Source of the DNA: Rhizobium sp. Q54
GTDB lineage: Bacteria; Pseudomonadota; Alphaproteobacteria; Rhizobiales; Beijerinckiaceae
Direction of reading: 5' to 3'
Length of the DNA: 10,944 bases
Assembly (NCBI GenBank): GCA_945901195.1
Contig: CAMDKB010000122.1
Location: forward strand, 1-10,944
The position numbers were made by a program, and so were the translations under genes. Positions 1 through 6,500 of the stretch are shown piece by piece; position 1 is the stretch's first letter; every line of letters starts with the position of its first letter. The notes beneath the pieces are model-generated. The model was given only the letters and a program-made list of their open reading frames with translations, did no database searches and was not told the origin of the DNA.

Positions 1-2
1 GG

Positions 3-22
3 CCCGGCGGCTCGCCGCCGGG
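3..22 (-). terminator. GC-rich hairpin, likely terminator of the Spy-like gene
   Basis: A perfect 8-base inverted repeat (CCCGGCGG at 3-10, CCGCCGGG at 15-22) encloses a 4-base loop. It begins 20 bases past the stop codon of the minus-strand Spy-like gene, where an intrinsic terminator is expected. The T tract that would complete it on the minus strand would lie left of base 1, outside the window, so termination is inferred from stem strength and position only. Confidence 0.5.
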
Positions 23-41
23 AGTGTGGTGTGATGGGTGG

Positions 42-563
42 CTAGCGCCCGCGGCCCGGATCGAAGCGCCCACGGCCATCATTCATGCGACCCCGGCCAT
101 CGAGATTGGCCTTCTGCTCGTCAGAAAGCGAAGCGTAAAACGCCTCGAACACGGGACGTACGGTCTTTATGGCGGCCAACATAGCTTCGGTGCGCTTTTC
201 CATGAATTCAAGGCGCGCGGCGGGCGTTGCCGGTGTGGCCGATGGGCAGGCCGCCGCCATGGCGCCCGCAGCTTTTTCCGAGGCGGCTTTCAAGTCGTCC
301 AGCTTTGGCTTTTGTGCGTCCGTAGGCTTGACCAGCCGTTCAATGCGGGCGACGCGCCATTCGGTAAATCCGGCCCCGCGCGGGCTGCAAAGCGTACGCA
401 TATGCCCGCCACCCATCGACCAGGGCCCCATCATCATGCCAGAGCCACCGCCAAACCAGCCACGACCCGGACCCGGTTGCGCCAAGGCTGACGACGCGCC
501 CAAAGCGCAAGCGAGCGCCGCCGCGACTGTCATTGATTTCAATGCGAGGTTTTGAGTTTTCAT
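42..563 (-). CDS. Spy/CpxP-like LTXXQ-family periplasmic protein
   Basis: This is a 173-residue secreted protein. Residues 1-28 form a signal peptide (basic start, alanine-rich core, cleavage after ALA-28). A Gly/Met-rich stretch follows (about 33-55, including MMM at 43-45 and His54), then a helical domain with two degenerate LTXXQ-like motifs: LVKPTDAQ near 77-84 and LSDEQ at 146-150. Cys59 and Cys106 could form a disulfide. The tail (about 156-173) is Arg/Gly-rich with three GRGR units. Spy and CpxP family members are periplasmic chaperones or stress sensors, often induced by envelope damage or metals. That role is inferred here, and the Met/His stretch makes metal contact plausible. The start is supported by AGGAAA eight bases before the ATG. 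The gene is divergent from the SDR gene across a gap rich in inverted repeats. Confidence 0.8.
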   Translation of the reverse strand: MKTQNLALKSMTVAAALACALGASSALAQPGPGRGWFGGGSGMMMGPWSMGGGHMRTLCSPRGAGFTEWRVARIERLVKPTDAQKPKLDDLKAASEKAAGAMAAACPSATPATPAARLEFMEKRTEAMLAAIKTVRPVFEAFYASLSDEQKANLDGRGRMNDGRGRFDPGRGR

Positions 564-598
564 GATGAGAGTTTCCTATTTGGTAATGTGAGAATATG

Positions 599-614
599 CA
601 ATTTGAACAAATTG
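599..614. promoter_or_regulatory. Inverted repeat, possible operator of the Spy-like gene
   Basis: CAATTTG at 599-605 and CAAATTG at 608-614 are perfect 7-base arms around AA. The site lies 36 bases upstream of the Spy-like start, in the AT-rich divergent gap, which is a usual place for a transcription factor operator. No convincing -35/-10 pair was found. A regulatory role is inferred from symmetry and position. Confidence 0.35.
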
Positions 615-639
615 ATTGCATTGATCCATGGCAATCAAT
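611..639. promoter_or_regulatory. 9-base inverted repeat in the divergent gap
   Basis: ATTGATTGC at 611-619 is the exact reverse complement of GCAATCAAT at 631-639, with 11 bases between. The spacer begins with another ATTGAT (620-625), so this hexamer occurs three times in 29 bases. The left arm overlaps the neighbouring CAAATTG palindrome by four bases. It could be a second operator or a hairpin in a leader; nothing in the sequence decides between them. Confidence 0.35.
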
Positions 640-700
640 GTTGAATCGTGTGTTTGAAGTAGACTTCGGCTTGCAACTCAGTTCAATGCCCGGCTGAAGC

Positions 701-718
701 ATCATTGGTGGCAATGAT
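701..718 (+). promoter_or_regulatory. Hairpin covering the SDR ribosome binding site
   Basis: ATCATTG (701-707) and CAATGAT (712-718) are perfect 7-base arms around a 4-base loop, ending two bases before the SDR start codon. The only Shine-Dalgarno-like sequence nearby, GGTGG (707-711), is essentially the loop. The hairpin could affect translation initiation, or the site could be a DNA operator. Both are inferences. Confidence 0.3.
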
Positions 719-720
719 TC

Positions 721-1494
721 ATGTATCGAGCCAAACCTGTCGACGGCATTGTCTGGATCACCGGCGCAAGTTCCGGAATCGGTCGCGGTGTCGCGCTTGA
801 ATTGCTTCGCCGTGGTTTCAAGGTTGCCGTGACGGCCCGGCGGAGCGAGGAGCTGGAAGCGCTTGCTCGTGAAGCGGGTGGCGGCATTTATGTTTTTACT
901 GGCGATGTGACCGATGTCCCGGCGATGGCGGCCATGGTCGAGGCCATTGAAGATGCGCACGGACCGATAGCGCTGGCGTTTCTCAATGCGGGCGGGAATT
1001 TTCGCGATGCGCCTGATGATCCCTGCGGTGAAAATTTTCGCCGTACGCTGGATCTCAATATCAACGGCGCGTTGAATTGCCTTGGACCACTGGTGAAGAG
1101 AATGCGTTTGCGCGGGCGAGGGCAGATCGCGTTGACGGCCTCGGTTGCAGGTTATGCAGGCATGCCGGGCGCAGCGGCTTACTGCGCCTCAAAAGCTGCG
1201 ATGATTACATTGGGGGAAAGTCTGCACGTTGATCTGGCTGCTTTTGGAATAAATCTGCAGGTGGTTTGTCCTGGTTATGTGCGCACGCCGCTGACTGAGC
1301 GCGCAGACTATCCCAAGCCCTTCATGGTCGAACTGGATGATGCCGTGCAACGGATATGCGATGGCTTTGAACGCAAGGGCTTTGAAATCGCATTTCCCAG
1401 GCGAATGGCTTTGCTTCTCAAGATTTTCACGAAGCTGCCGGCGCCTGTGTTCTTCTGGATCGTGCGGCAGGGCAACAAGAAGGCGCTGAAGTAA
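721..1494 (+). CDS. Short-chain dehydrogenase/reductase (SDR family)
   Basis: This 257-residue protein is a classical-size SDR, an NAD(P)H-dependent oxidoreductase of unknown substrate. The cofactor motif TGASSGIG is at 14-21, NAG at 89-91, and the catalytic set is Asn near 113-115, Ser141, Tyr154 and Lys158 (YCASK). The PGYVRTP segment (184-190) after the active site is also standard. Arg40-Arg41 at the end of the second strand favours NADP(H). The C-terminal part (about 229-250) is hydrophobic and ends in basic residues, so loose membrane contact is possible. The ATG at 721 leaves a 13-residue lead to the Rossmann motif, which fits the family. Its ribosome binding site is weak and lies in a small hairpin. 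It stands alone on this strand and converges on the photolyase gene with 11 bases between stop codons. Confidence 0.88.
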   Translation: MYRAKPVDGIVWITGASSGIGRGVALELLRRGFKVAVTARRSEELEALAREAGGGIYVFTGDVTDVPAMAAMVEAIEDAHGPIALAFLNAGGNFRDAPDDPCGENFRRTLDLNINGALNCLGPLVKRMRLRGRGQIALTASVAGYAGMPGAAAYCASKAAMITLGESLHVDLAAFGINLQVVCPGYVRTPLTERADYPKPFMVELDDAVQRICDGFERKGFEIAFPRRMALLLKIFTKLPAPVFFWIVRQGNKKALK

Positions 1495-1505
1495 AGGTCA
1501 GTGCA

Positions 1506-2975
1506 TCACTTCATGCTGGCGAAGGCCGCAAGGGCGCGCTCGCGTGCTGCGCCATGATCTACGACAGAATGCGGATAGCTGTTTCCCAAAGTAACGCCTG
1601 CGGCGCGCAGAGTTTCCGCAGGCGCCATCCATGGCTTGTGTATGAATTTTGAATCCAGCTTTTTGAGTTCCGGGACATATTTGCGAACGTAGTTTCCGAC
1701 GGGATCAAATTTTTCCCCCTGGATGATCGGATTGAATATCCGGAAATAGGGCGATGCGTCAGCGCCTGATCCAGCCACCCATTGCCAGCTGGCAGCATTG
1801 TTGGCGGGGTCTGCATCGCACAGCGTATCCCAGAACCATTTTTCCCCTGTGCGCCAATCGATCATCAGGTGCTTGATGAGAAATGAAGCGGCAATCATGC
1901 GCACGCGATTGTGCATGTAGCCTGTCTGCCAGAGTTCGCGCATGCCGGCATCGACGATGGGATATCCTGTCAGGCCTCGCTGCCATGCCAACAAGTGCGC
2001 CTTGTTTTCATGTGGCCATGAGAATGCGTCAAAGCGCTGATTGAAATTTTTGATTGCGAGATCGGGATTGTAAAACAGCAGATGATAGGAGAACTCCCGC
2101 CATCCTACCTCGGCGAGAAACTTGTCGCCATTGCGCGGATCGATTGCGCCCGATTCCAATGCGTGTTGCATCGCGCGCCAGATTTGCCTTGGCGATATCT
2201 CGCCGAAGCGGAGATGCGCTGAGAGTAACGAGGTGGACTGTCGATCAGCAAAATCGCGCCCTGTTGCATAGTCTTTCAGTGCTTGATCGATGAAGTGGGC
2301 AAGGCGCTTTTGGGCGCCTGCTTCGCCGGGTGTCCATTTCTCGCGCAAGCCGCCTGCCCAGTCGGGATGATGTGGAAGCAGTTGCAGGTTATCGAGTCCG
2401 GTCGCCGCCAGATTTTTTTTGGACCAGGGCGCAGTGTTCAATTTTCCGGGTGCTGGCAATTTTTTAGGTGCGGAAAGGTGCGGCGGAACTGCCATTCCTT
2501 CGCGCGCAGCCCGCCAATACGGCGTGAAGACACGATAGGGATCGCCCGTCTTGGACTTTACCTGCCACGGTTCGAGCAGCAATTGCCCATTGCTGCTGTG
2601 GACGTCGACGCCCTTCTCTTTCAGGTGCGCTTTGATCTGCGTGTCGAATGCAATGTCGTGCGCGCCGTAACGGCGTGTCCAGAAGATCGCACGGGCGTCG
2701 ACACTTTCGACAATGGCGGGCGCCAGTTCGCGGGCATCGCCGCGGAAGAGATGCAAATCGCATCCGCGTTTGGCGAGATCCTGCTTTAGTGCGGCCAGAG
2801 AATTATGCAGCCACCAGCGCGACGCCCCGCCCAGCGCCCGCTGTCCGGATGTTTCGTCAAGAATGTAGAACGCGAAGACTGGCGCGCCAGTCGCTGCGGC
2901 TGCATGCACTGCGGGCTGATCGGCCAATCGCAGGTCGTCGCGAAACCACAACGCGACTGGCTTCAACTCACTCAT
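1506..2975 (-). CDS. phrB: Deoxyribodipyrimidine photolyase (class I CPD photolyase)
   Basis: This is a 489-residue flavoprotein that uses blue light to split cyclobutane pyrimidine dimers in DNA. The N-terminal antenna-binding Rossmann domain starts at residue 6 (PVALWFRDDLRL). The helical FAD domain holds GWREFSYHLL (291-300), TGYPIVDAGMREL (336-348), MHNRVRM (354-360) and WQWVAGSGADASPYFRIFNP (397-416). By motif alignment with the E. coli enzyme, the electron-transfer tryptophans map to Trp320, Trp374 and Trp397, and the flavin-contacting Asn to Asn393, so the enzyme should be active. The E. coli TGWMHNR motif reads TGYMHNR here. The length is normal for the family. The Shine-Dalgarno sequence is weak (GAAAG close to the ATG), but the next Met is residue 161, so the start is secure. 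It follows the propeller gene on the same strand after 63 bases and may be co-transcribed. A cryptochrome-like paralogue cannot be excluded. Confidence 0.93.
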   Translation of the reverse strand: MSELKPVALWFRDDLRLADQPAVHAAAATGAPVFAFYILDETSGQRALGGASRWWLHNSLAALKQDLAKRGCDLHLFRGDARELAPAIVESVDARAIFWTRRYGAHDIAFDTQIKAHLKEKGVDVHSSNGQLLLEPWQVKSKTGDPYRVFTPYWRAAREGMAVPPHLSAPKKLPAPGKLNTAPWSKKNLAATGLDNLQLLPHHPDWAGGLREKWTPGEAGAQKRLAHFIDQALKDYATGRDFADRQSTSLLSAHLRFGEISPRQIWRAMQHALESGAIDPRNGDKFLAEVGWREFSYHLLFYNPDLAIKNFNQRFDAFSWPHENKAHLLAWQRGLTGYPIVDAGMRELWQTGYMHNRVRMIAASFLIKHLMIDWRTGEKWFWDTLCDADPANNAASWQWVAGSGADASPYFRIFNPIIQGEKFDPVGNYVRKYVPELKKLDSKFIHKPWMAPAETLRAAGVTLGNSYPHSVVDHGAARERALAAFASMK

Positions 2976-3038
2976 CTTTCAGGGTCCGGCGAGCCAAAAG
3001 CCGGCCCGCGAGCTTATCTGTGTCAGAATATTCACGTA

Positions 3039-4181
3039 TCAAGAGACCTGTTTCGCCTCGATTATGTCGACACCCCGAATGCGATCCACCAGATAGATCA
3101 GTCCGCGCGAATCCATCGTCAGATCGTTTGACGAACAGCGGGTTTGGCCGAGTGCGGGATCGGGCTGATAATGGGCGATTTCCTGCGGGGCGTAGGGATC
3201 TTTCACGTCGAAAATGCGCAGGCCTTGTGCGAACCATGCGAAGGGGACAATGGTTCCATTGAAAATTTCCGAGGGCTGGTGGCAGCCGGTCATTGGCGGT
3301 TGCTGGCTGCCGTCCTTGTCGACACCCGCGACGTTGATTGTTGAAATCGGCGTCGGCAGTGTTTCGTCGGTAATGTCGTAGACCATTGCAAAGGCGGGAG
3401 CAGAGGGCCGCAGCGCCGCCACATCTTCGTCAGCGACGATCATGATCTTGCGGCCCTTGTGGGTGCCGGGGATAACGAGGCAGGTGTGCGTGGGGTTCGG
3501 AAATGCCGGGCTACGTCGGTCGTGTCCGACCATTTTCGGGTTCGAAATGTCGGAAATATCCAGAATATAGAAACCGTGGTGCCAGTAACTCACGTAGAGC
3601 CGGTCGCCCACGCGTAGCGGATGATGGCAGCGCGGGCGGGTGAACATTGCCCAGGGATATTCCTCGCCACCGGCGGCCCATTGGCCGGGGATCCACCATT
3701 TGCCGACTTCGACGGGTTTGGCAGGATCTATCAGATCAAGAATAACAACGATATTGCTGACAAACCCTTCCTTGGTGGCCGAGACATAGGCATAACGGCC
3801 GTCGAAATCGTAGCGGTGAACACCAGCGCCGTGGGTGATCCATTTGGTGATGGGTTTTGGCGAGGCGGGCTTGCTGACATCGTAAATCATCAATCCGCCC
3901 TGGAAGTTCTGGCCGGACTGGAGAACGTCGCGCGGGCCGTTTTCTTCGTGGTTTACGATCATGATGCCGTTTTTGACGCGCACCTTGTGCGAGTGCCAGC
4001 CATCAGGCAGATCGATTTTTGACAGGAATTTGGGCGAAGCAGGGTCAGAAATGTCGTAAATGCTCGTGCCGCTTGGGGCTTTCATGTGGGCAACATAGAG
4101 GATGTTGCCCTCGATCCAGACCTGGCCGCCGCCATCGCAATCGATATGTCCGATGAGTTTAGTGTTATGTGCGGATGCCAT
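3039..4181 (-). CDS. LVIVD-repeat beta-propeller protein
   Basis: This 380-residue protein is built from repeats ending in a hydrophobic-Asp-hydrophobic-x-Asp pattern followed by a Pro: IYDISDPASP (41-50), IYDVSKPASP (99-108), ILDLIDPAKP (147-156), ILDISDISNP (206-215), VYDITDETLP (267-276) and IFDVKDPYAP (323-332). This is the LVIVD repeat, known from bacterial and archaeal surface or cytosolic propellers of largely unknown function. The last strand (LIYLVDRIRGVDIIE, 361-375) probably closes the ring. Histidines occur at matching positions near the start of most blades (His63/65, His122, His186/187, His232, His301), which could line the central channel and bind a metal; this is inferred. No signal peptide or membrane segment is seen, so it is likely cytosolic. 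The ATG has GGGGAG eight bases upstream. It lies upstream of the photolyase and is divergent from the LLM oxygenase operon. Confidence 0.8.
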   Translation of the reverse strand: MASAHNTKLIGHIDCDGGGQVWIEGNILYVAHMKAPSGTSIYDISDPASPKFLSKIDLPDGWHSHKVRVKNGIMIVNHEENGPRDVLQSGQNFQGGLMIYDVSKPASPKPITKWITHGAGVHRYDFDGRYAYVSATKEGFVSNIVVILDLIDPAKPVEVGKWWIPGQWAAGGEEYPWAMFTRPRCHHPLRVGDRLYVSYWHHGFYILDISDISNPKMVGHDRRSPAFPNPTHTCLVIPGTHKGRKIMIVADEDVAALRPSAPAFAMVYDITDETLPTPISTINVAGVDKDGSQQPPMTGCHQPSEIFNGTIVPFAWFAQGLRIFDVKDPYAPQEIAHYQPDPALGQTRCSSNDLTMDSRGLIYLVDRIRGVDIIEAKQVS

Positions 4182-4250
4182 GAGCGTGCTCCCCTATCAG
4201 CTCTGATCACTTGCGCGGCACTATCACCCGGAAAACGGGAAAAGCACAAC

Positions 4251-4302
4251 CTGGGACAGACCTTGCAGGAGCGGGGTCGGGCAGCCTGATCGCTTGTCCC
4301 AG
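4251..4302. other. Widely spaced inverted repeat in divergent gap
   Basis: CTGGGACA (4251-4258) and TGTCCCAG (4295-4302) are perfect 8-base arms separated by 36 bases, midway in the 271-base gap (4182-4452) between the propeller gene and the oxygenase operon. It may be a pair of half-sites or a long-loop hairpin. A little downstream, GCATGC is repeated at 4317-4322 and 4325-4330. No clear promoter hexamers were seen in the gap. Confidence 0.25.
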
Positions 4303-4402
4303 TTATGCACCCGTGAGCATGCGGGCATGCGCTCCAAATTTGCGCCGCTTTCGCTTCCTGCCATTGCAAGAAACAAGAACCTGCGCCATTGTCTTCTTCG
4401 GA

Positions 4403-4434
4403 ATTGCTTCGCGCCAGCATTGCTTGGCGCCAAC
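4403..4434 (+). promoter_or_regulatory. Tandem 16-base direct repeat upstream of the LLM operon
   Basis: ATTGCTTCGCGCCAGC (4403-4418) is followed at once by ATTGCTTGGCGCCAAC (4419-4434), 14 of 16 bases identical. The second copy contains the perfect palindrome TTGGCGCCAA (4424-4433). The pair ends six bases before the GGAGG ribosome binding site. A regulator-binding site or leader RNA element controlling the operon is a reasonable inference, though a chance duplication is possible. Confidence 0.4.
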
Positions 4435-4440
4435 GCGCCG

Positions 4441-4445
4441 GGAGG
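4441..4445 (+). promoter_or_regulatory. Strong Shine-Dalgarno site fixing the LLM start
   Basis: GGAGG lies seven bases before the ATG at 4453. The reading frame stays open upstream to 4294, but that extension has no family similarity, and this site marks 4453 as the true start. Confidence 0.85.
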
Positions 4446-4452
4446 AAATATC

Positions 4453-5700
4453 ATGAAGGTTATGTGGTTTCACCTGATGCCTTATCAGGATCTGCCTGTG
4501 GACTTCAAAGACAAGCATAATTCGGTATGGGTCGATATCGATCCCAAACTCTATGATCCCGTTGCCGGCCACAGGCTCTATAACGAGTACATTGATGAGC
4601 TCGTGTATGCCGACAAGGTGGGTTTTGACGGCATTTGTGTGAACGAACACCATGCCAATGCCTATGGCCTCATGCCTTCGCCCAATCTCATCGCTTCCAC
4701 GCTGGCGCGCGAGACCAAGAACGCGGCCGTGTGCGTGATGGGCAATTCGGTGGCGCTCTACAACCCGCCGACGCGGGTGGCCGAAGAAATGGCGATGCTC
4801 GATTGCATTTCAGGTGGTCGGCTGATTGCAGGTTTCCCCGTCGGTACGCCGATGGATACCTGTTACGCCTATGGCCAAAATCCGTCCAACCTGCGTGAAC
4901 GCTATTATGAAGGCATCGACTTCGTCATGCGCGCATGGCGCGAGGAAAAGCCATTTTCCTATAACGGCCGTTTCAATCAGCAGCGGTATGTCAACGCCTG
5001 GCCGCGTCCGATTCAAAAGCCTAATCCTCCGGTCTGGATTCCCGGCGGCGGTTCGGTTGAAACTTGGGATCTCTGCGCAAAGAACAGCTTTGTTTATGCG
5101 AGCTTGTCTTATTTCGGCCATCAGGCCAGCAAGGTGTCGCTGGCCGGATTCTGGAACGCCATGAAGGAACGCAAGAAGGAGCGAAATCCGTTCCAGGCCG
5201 CGTTCCTGCAATTTGTCGGCGTCGGTGAGAACCGCAAGGAAGCTATGGATCTCTATCGCGAGTCAGCGGATTATTTTTATGGCCGCTGCCTGCATACAGA
5301 TCCATCCTACGCCAATCCTCCGGGCTACACGACAGAAGCAACCGTGCGCGCCCGTGTCGGTTCGCAGGTGATGCAAGCTGCGGAAGCCTCTCGCCGCCGC
5401 GTGCGTCAGGATACCAGCGACATTTTCGATGCCGGACATGTTGTCATTGGTTCGCCCGATGAAGTTGCCGACAAGCTGCGCGCAGTCTGCAAGGAAATGC
5501 ATGTCGGGCATCTCATGCTGCTTCTTCACTATGGCAACATGAGCGCACAATTGACTCGCTACAACACCGATCTCTTCGCCAAGAAGGTTCTGCCGCAGAT
5601 CAAGGACCTGTTCGAGAACGAGTGGGAGGACAAGTGGTGGCCGACGGGTATGCCCGCCGTCACAGAGGTGCGCGCGCCTATGGGAGCTGCTGCGGAATGA
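4453..5700 (+). CDS. LLM-class (luciferase-like) flavin-dependent oxidoreductase
   Basis: This 415-residue protein belongs to the bacterial luciferase-like monooxygenase superfamily, TIM-barrel enzymes that use reduced FMN or F420. Family marks are GFDGICVNEHH (57-67), LDCISGGRLIAGFPVG (116-131) and the following helix RERYYEGIDFVMRAW (148-162), then WPRPIQKPNPPVWIPGGGS (183-201), where the phosphate-binding part of the barrel is expected. The C-terminal part (GSPDEVADKL, near 336-345) is the usual closing segment. The protein is longer than typical 330-360-residue members, with an acidic, Trp-containing tail (ENEWEDKWW). In an alphaproteobacterium FMN is the likelier cofactor, supplied by a separate reductase not seen here. 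The substrate is unknown. The start is fixed by GGAGG at 4441-4445. Its stop overlaps the start of the downstream hydrolase (ATGA), so the two are translationally coupled and probably act in one degradative route. Confidence 0.9.
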   Translation: MKVMWFHLMPYQDLPVDFKDKHNSVWVDIDPKLYDPVAGHRLYNEYIDELVYADKVGFDGICVNEHHANAYGLMPSPNLIASTLARETKNAAVCVMGNSVALYNPPTRVAEEMAMLDCISGGRLIAGFPVGTPMDTCYAYGQNPSNLRERYYEGIDFVMRAWREEKPFSYNGRFNQQRYVNAWPRPIQKPNPPVWIPGGGSVETWDLCAKNSFVYASLSYFGHQASKVSLAGFWNAMKERKKERNPFQAAFLQFVGVGENRKEAMDLYRESADYFYGRCLHTDPSYANPPGYTTEATVRARVGSQVMQAAEASRRRVRQDTSDIFDAGHVVIGSPDEVADKLRAVCKEMHVGHLMLLLHYGNMSAQLTRYNTDLFAKKVLPQIKDLFENEWEDKWWPTGMPAVTEVRAPMGAAAE

Positions 5701-6476
5701 GCTCGTACAAGGAAACGTTTGTCAGCACGCAGCTCGGCAAGGTTCGTGTTTGGGAAAAGGGGCGCGGCAAGCGCGTTGGTTTTTTCGCCGGTGTCGGCGG
5801 GCTACCGAAATGGACGCCCTTCCTCGACCGGCTGTCTGAAAACTATCGCGTGATCGCGCCGGCGCTCCCCGGTTTTCCTGGTGGCCCTTCGTCCGAGCCA
5901 CTGGACGGTCCTCTCGACTGGGTGCTGGCGGTGGGCGATGCGTTCGATGCGGCGGGCCTTGATGGCGGCGATCTCATCGGGGCGTCAATCGGGGGAGCCC
6001 TGGCGATGGAAGTCGCCGCGATATGGCCCGGTTCGGTTCGCAAACTGGTGTTGATCTCGCCCTTCGGACTGTTCGAAGAAGCCGCGCCAGTAGCCGACAT
6101 CTTCGCCCAGCCGCCCAACCGGATGGTGGATGTCCTGTCGGCAAAACCGGCCGAGCTTGGCGCCTATTACAAGGATCCCGACGGCGCCAACGCTGGTGAC
6201 TGGGAAGTGCAGACGCTCAATGCCAACATCGCGGCAGCCGCTATCATCTGGCCGCTCGGCGATACCCGTATTGCCAAGCGCTTGGGACGTATTGGTGCTG
6301 ACACCCTGCTGGTGTGGGGCGATGGCGACAAGGTCATTCCACAGTCCTATGCCAAACGCTTCGCCGCGGGCCTTGGCGGCAAGAGCAAGACGCAAATCAT
6401 CAAGGGCGCAGGGCATATGGCCGAATTCGATCAGCCAAACGCAGTGGCGAAAGCTGTGAGCGCGTTTTTGGGTTGA
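5697..6476 (+). CDS. Alpha/beta-fold hydrolase
   Basis: This 259-residue alpha/beta hydrolase has its nucleophile elbow GASIGGA at 95-101 (Ser97), acid Asp211 in VWGDGDKVIP (206-215) and His240 in GAGHMAEFDQP (237-247), so the triad is complete. The oxyanion region reads FAGVGG (30-35) in place of the usual HGxGG. RVIAPALPGFPGG (51-63) is the standard strand and loop before the elbow. The cap domain (about 125-190) is alpha-helical and rich in small residues. There is no signal peptide, so it is cytosolic. The chosen ATG overlaps the TGA of the LLM oxygenase by four bases; an earlier in-frame ATG at 5622 would only add residues read from inside the oxygenase gene. It probably hydrolyses an ester, lactone or C-C bond in the product of that oxygenase (inferred). 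It is followed by a hairpin repeat with a T run. Confidence 0.88.
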   Translation: MSSYKETFVSTQLGKVRVWEKGRGKRVGFFAGVGGLPKWTPFLDRLSENYRVIAPALPGFPGGPSSEPLDGPLDWVLAVGDAFDAAGLDGGDLIGASIGGALAMEVAAIWPGSVRKLVLISPFGLFEEAAPVADIFAQPPNRMVDVLSAKPAELGAYYKDPDGANAGDWEVQTLNANIAAAAIIWPLGDTRIAKRLGRIGADTLLVWGDGDKVIPQSYAKRFAAGLGGKSKTQIIKGAGHMAEFDQPNAVAKAVSAFLG

Positions 6477-6500
6477 GGTTGGGTTATCCCGCTGAGTTTG

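Noticed and set aside
340..960. 206-codon open frame on the minus strand overlapping the Spy-like and SDR genes
   Set aside because: It spans the divergent gap and is antisense to the SDR start; the composition looks random, and both overlapping genes have clear family motifs.
2648..3262. 204-codon plus-strand open frame across the photolyase start
   Set aside because: Arg-rich low-quality translation typical of an antisense shadow in GC-rich DNA; the photolyase and propeller frames are well supported.
4294..4452. 53-codon N-terminal extension of the LLM oxygenase
   Set aside because: No family similarity, and GGAGG with ideal spacing marks the ATG at 4453.
5622..5696. Earlier in-frame ATG for the alpha/beta hydrolase
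   Set aside because: It would overlap the oxygenase by 79 bases and add residues unlike the family; the ATGA overlap start fits better.
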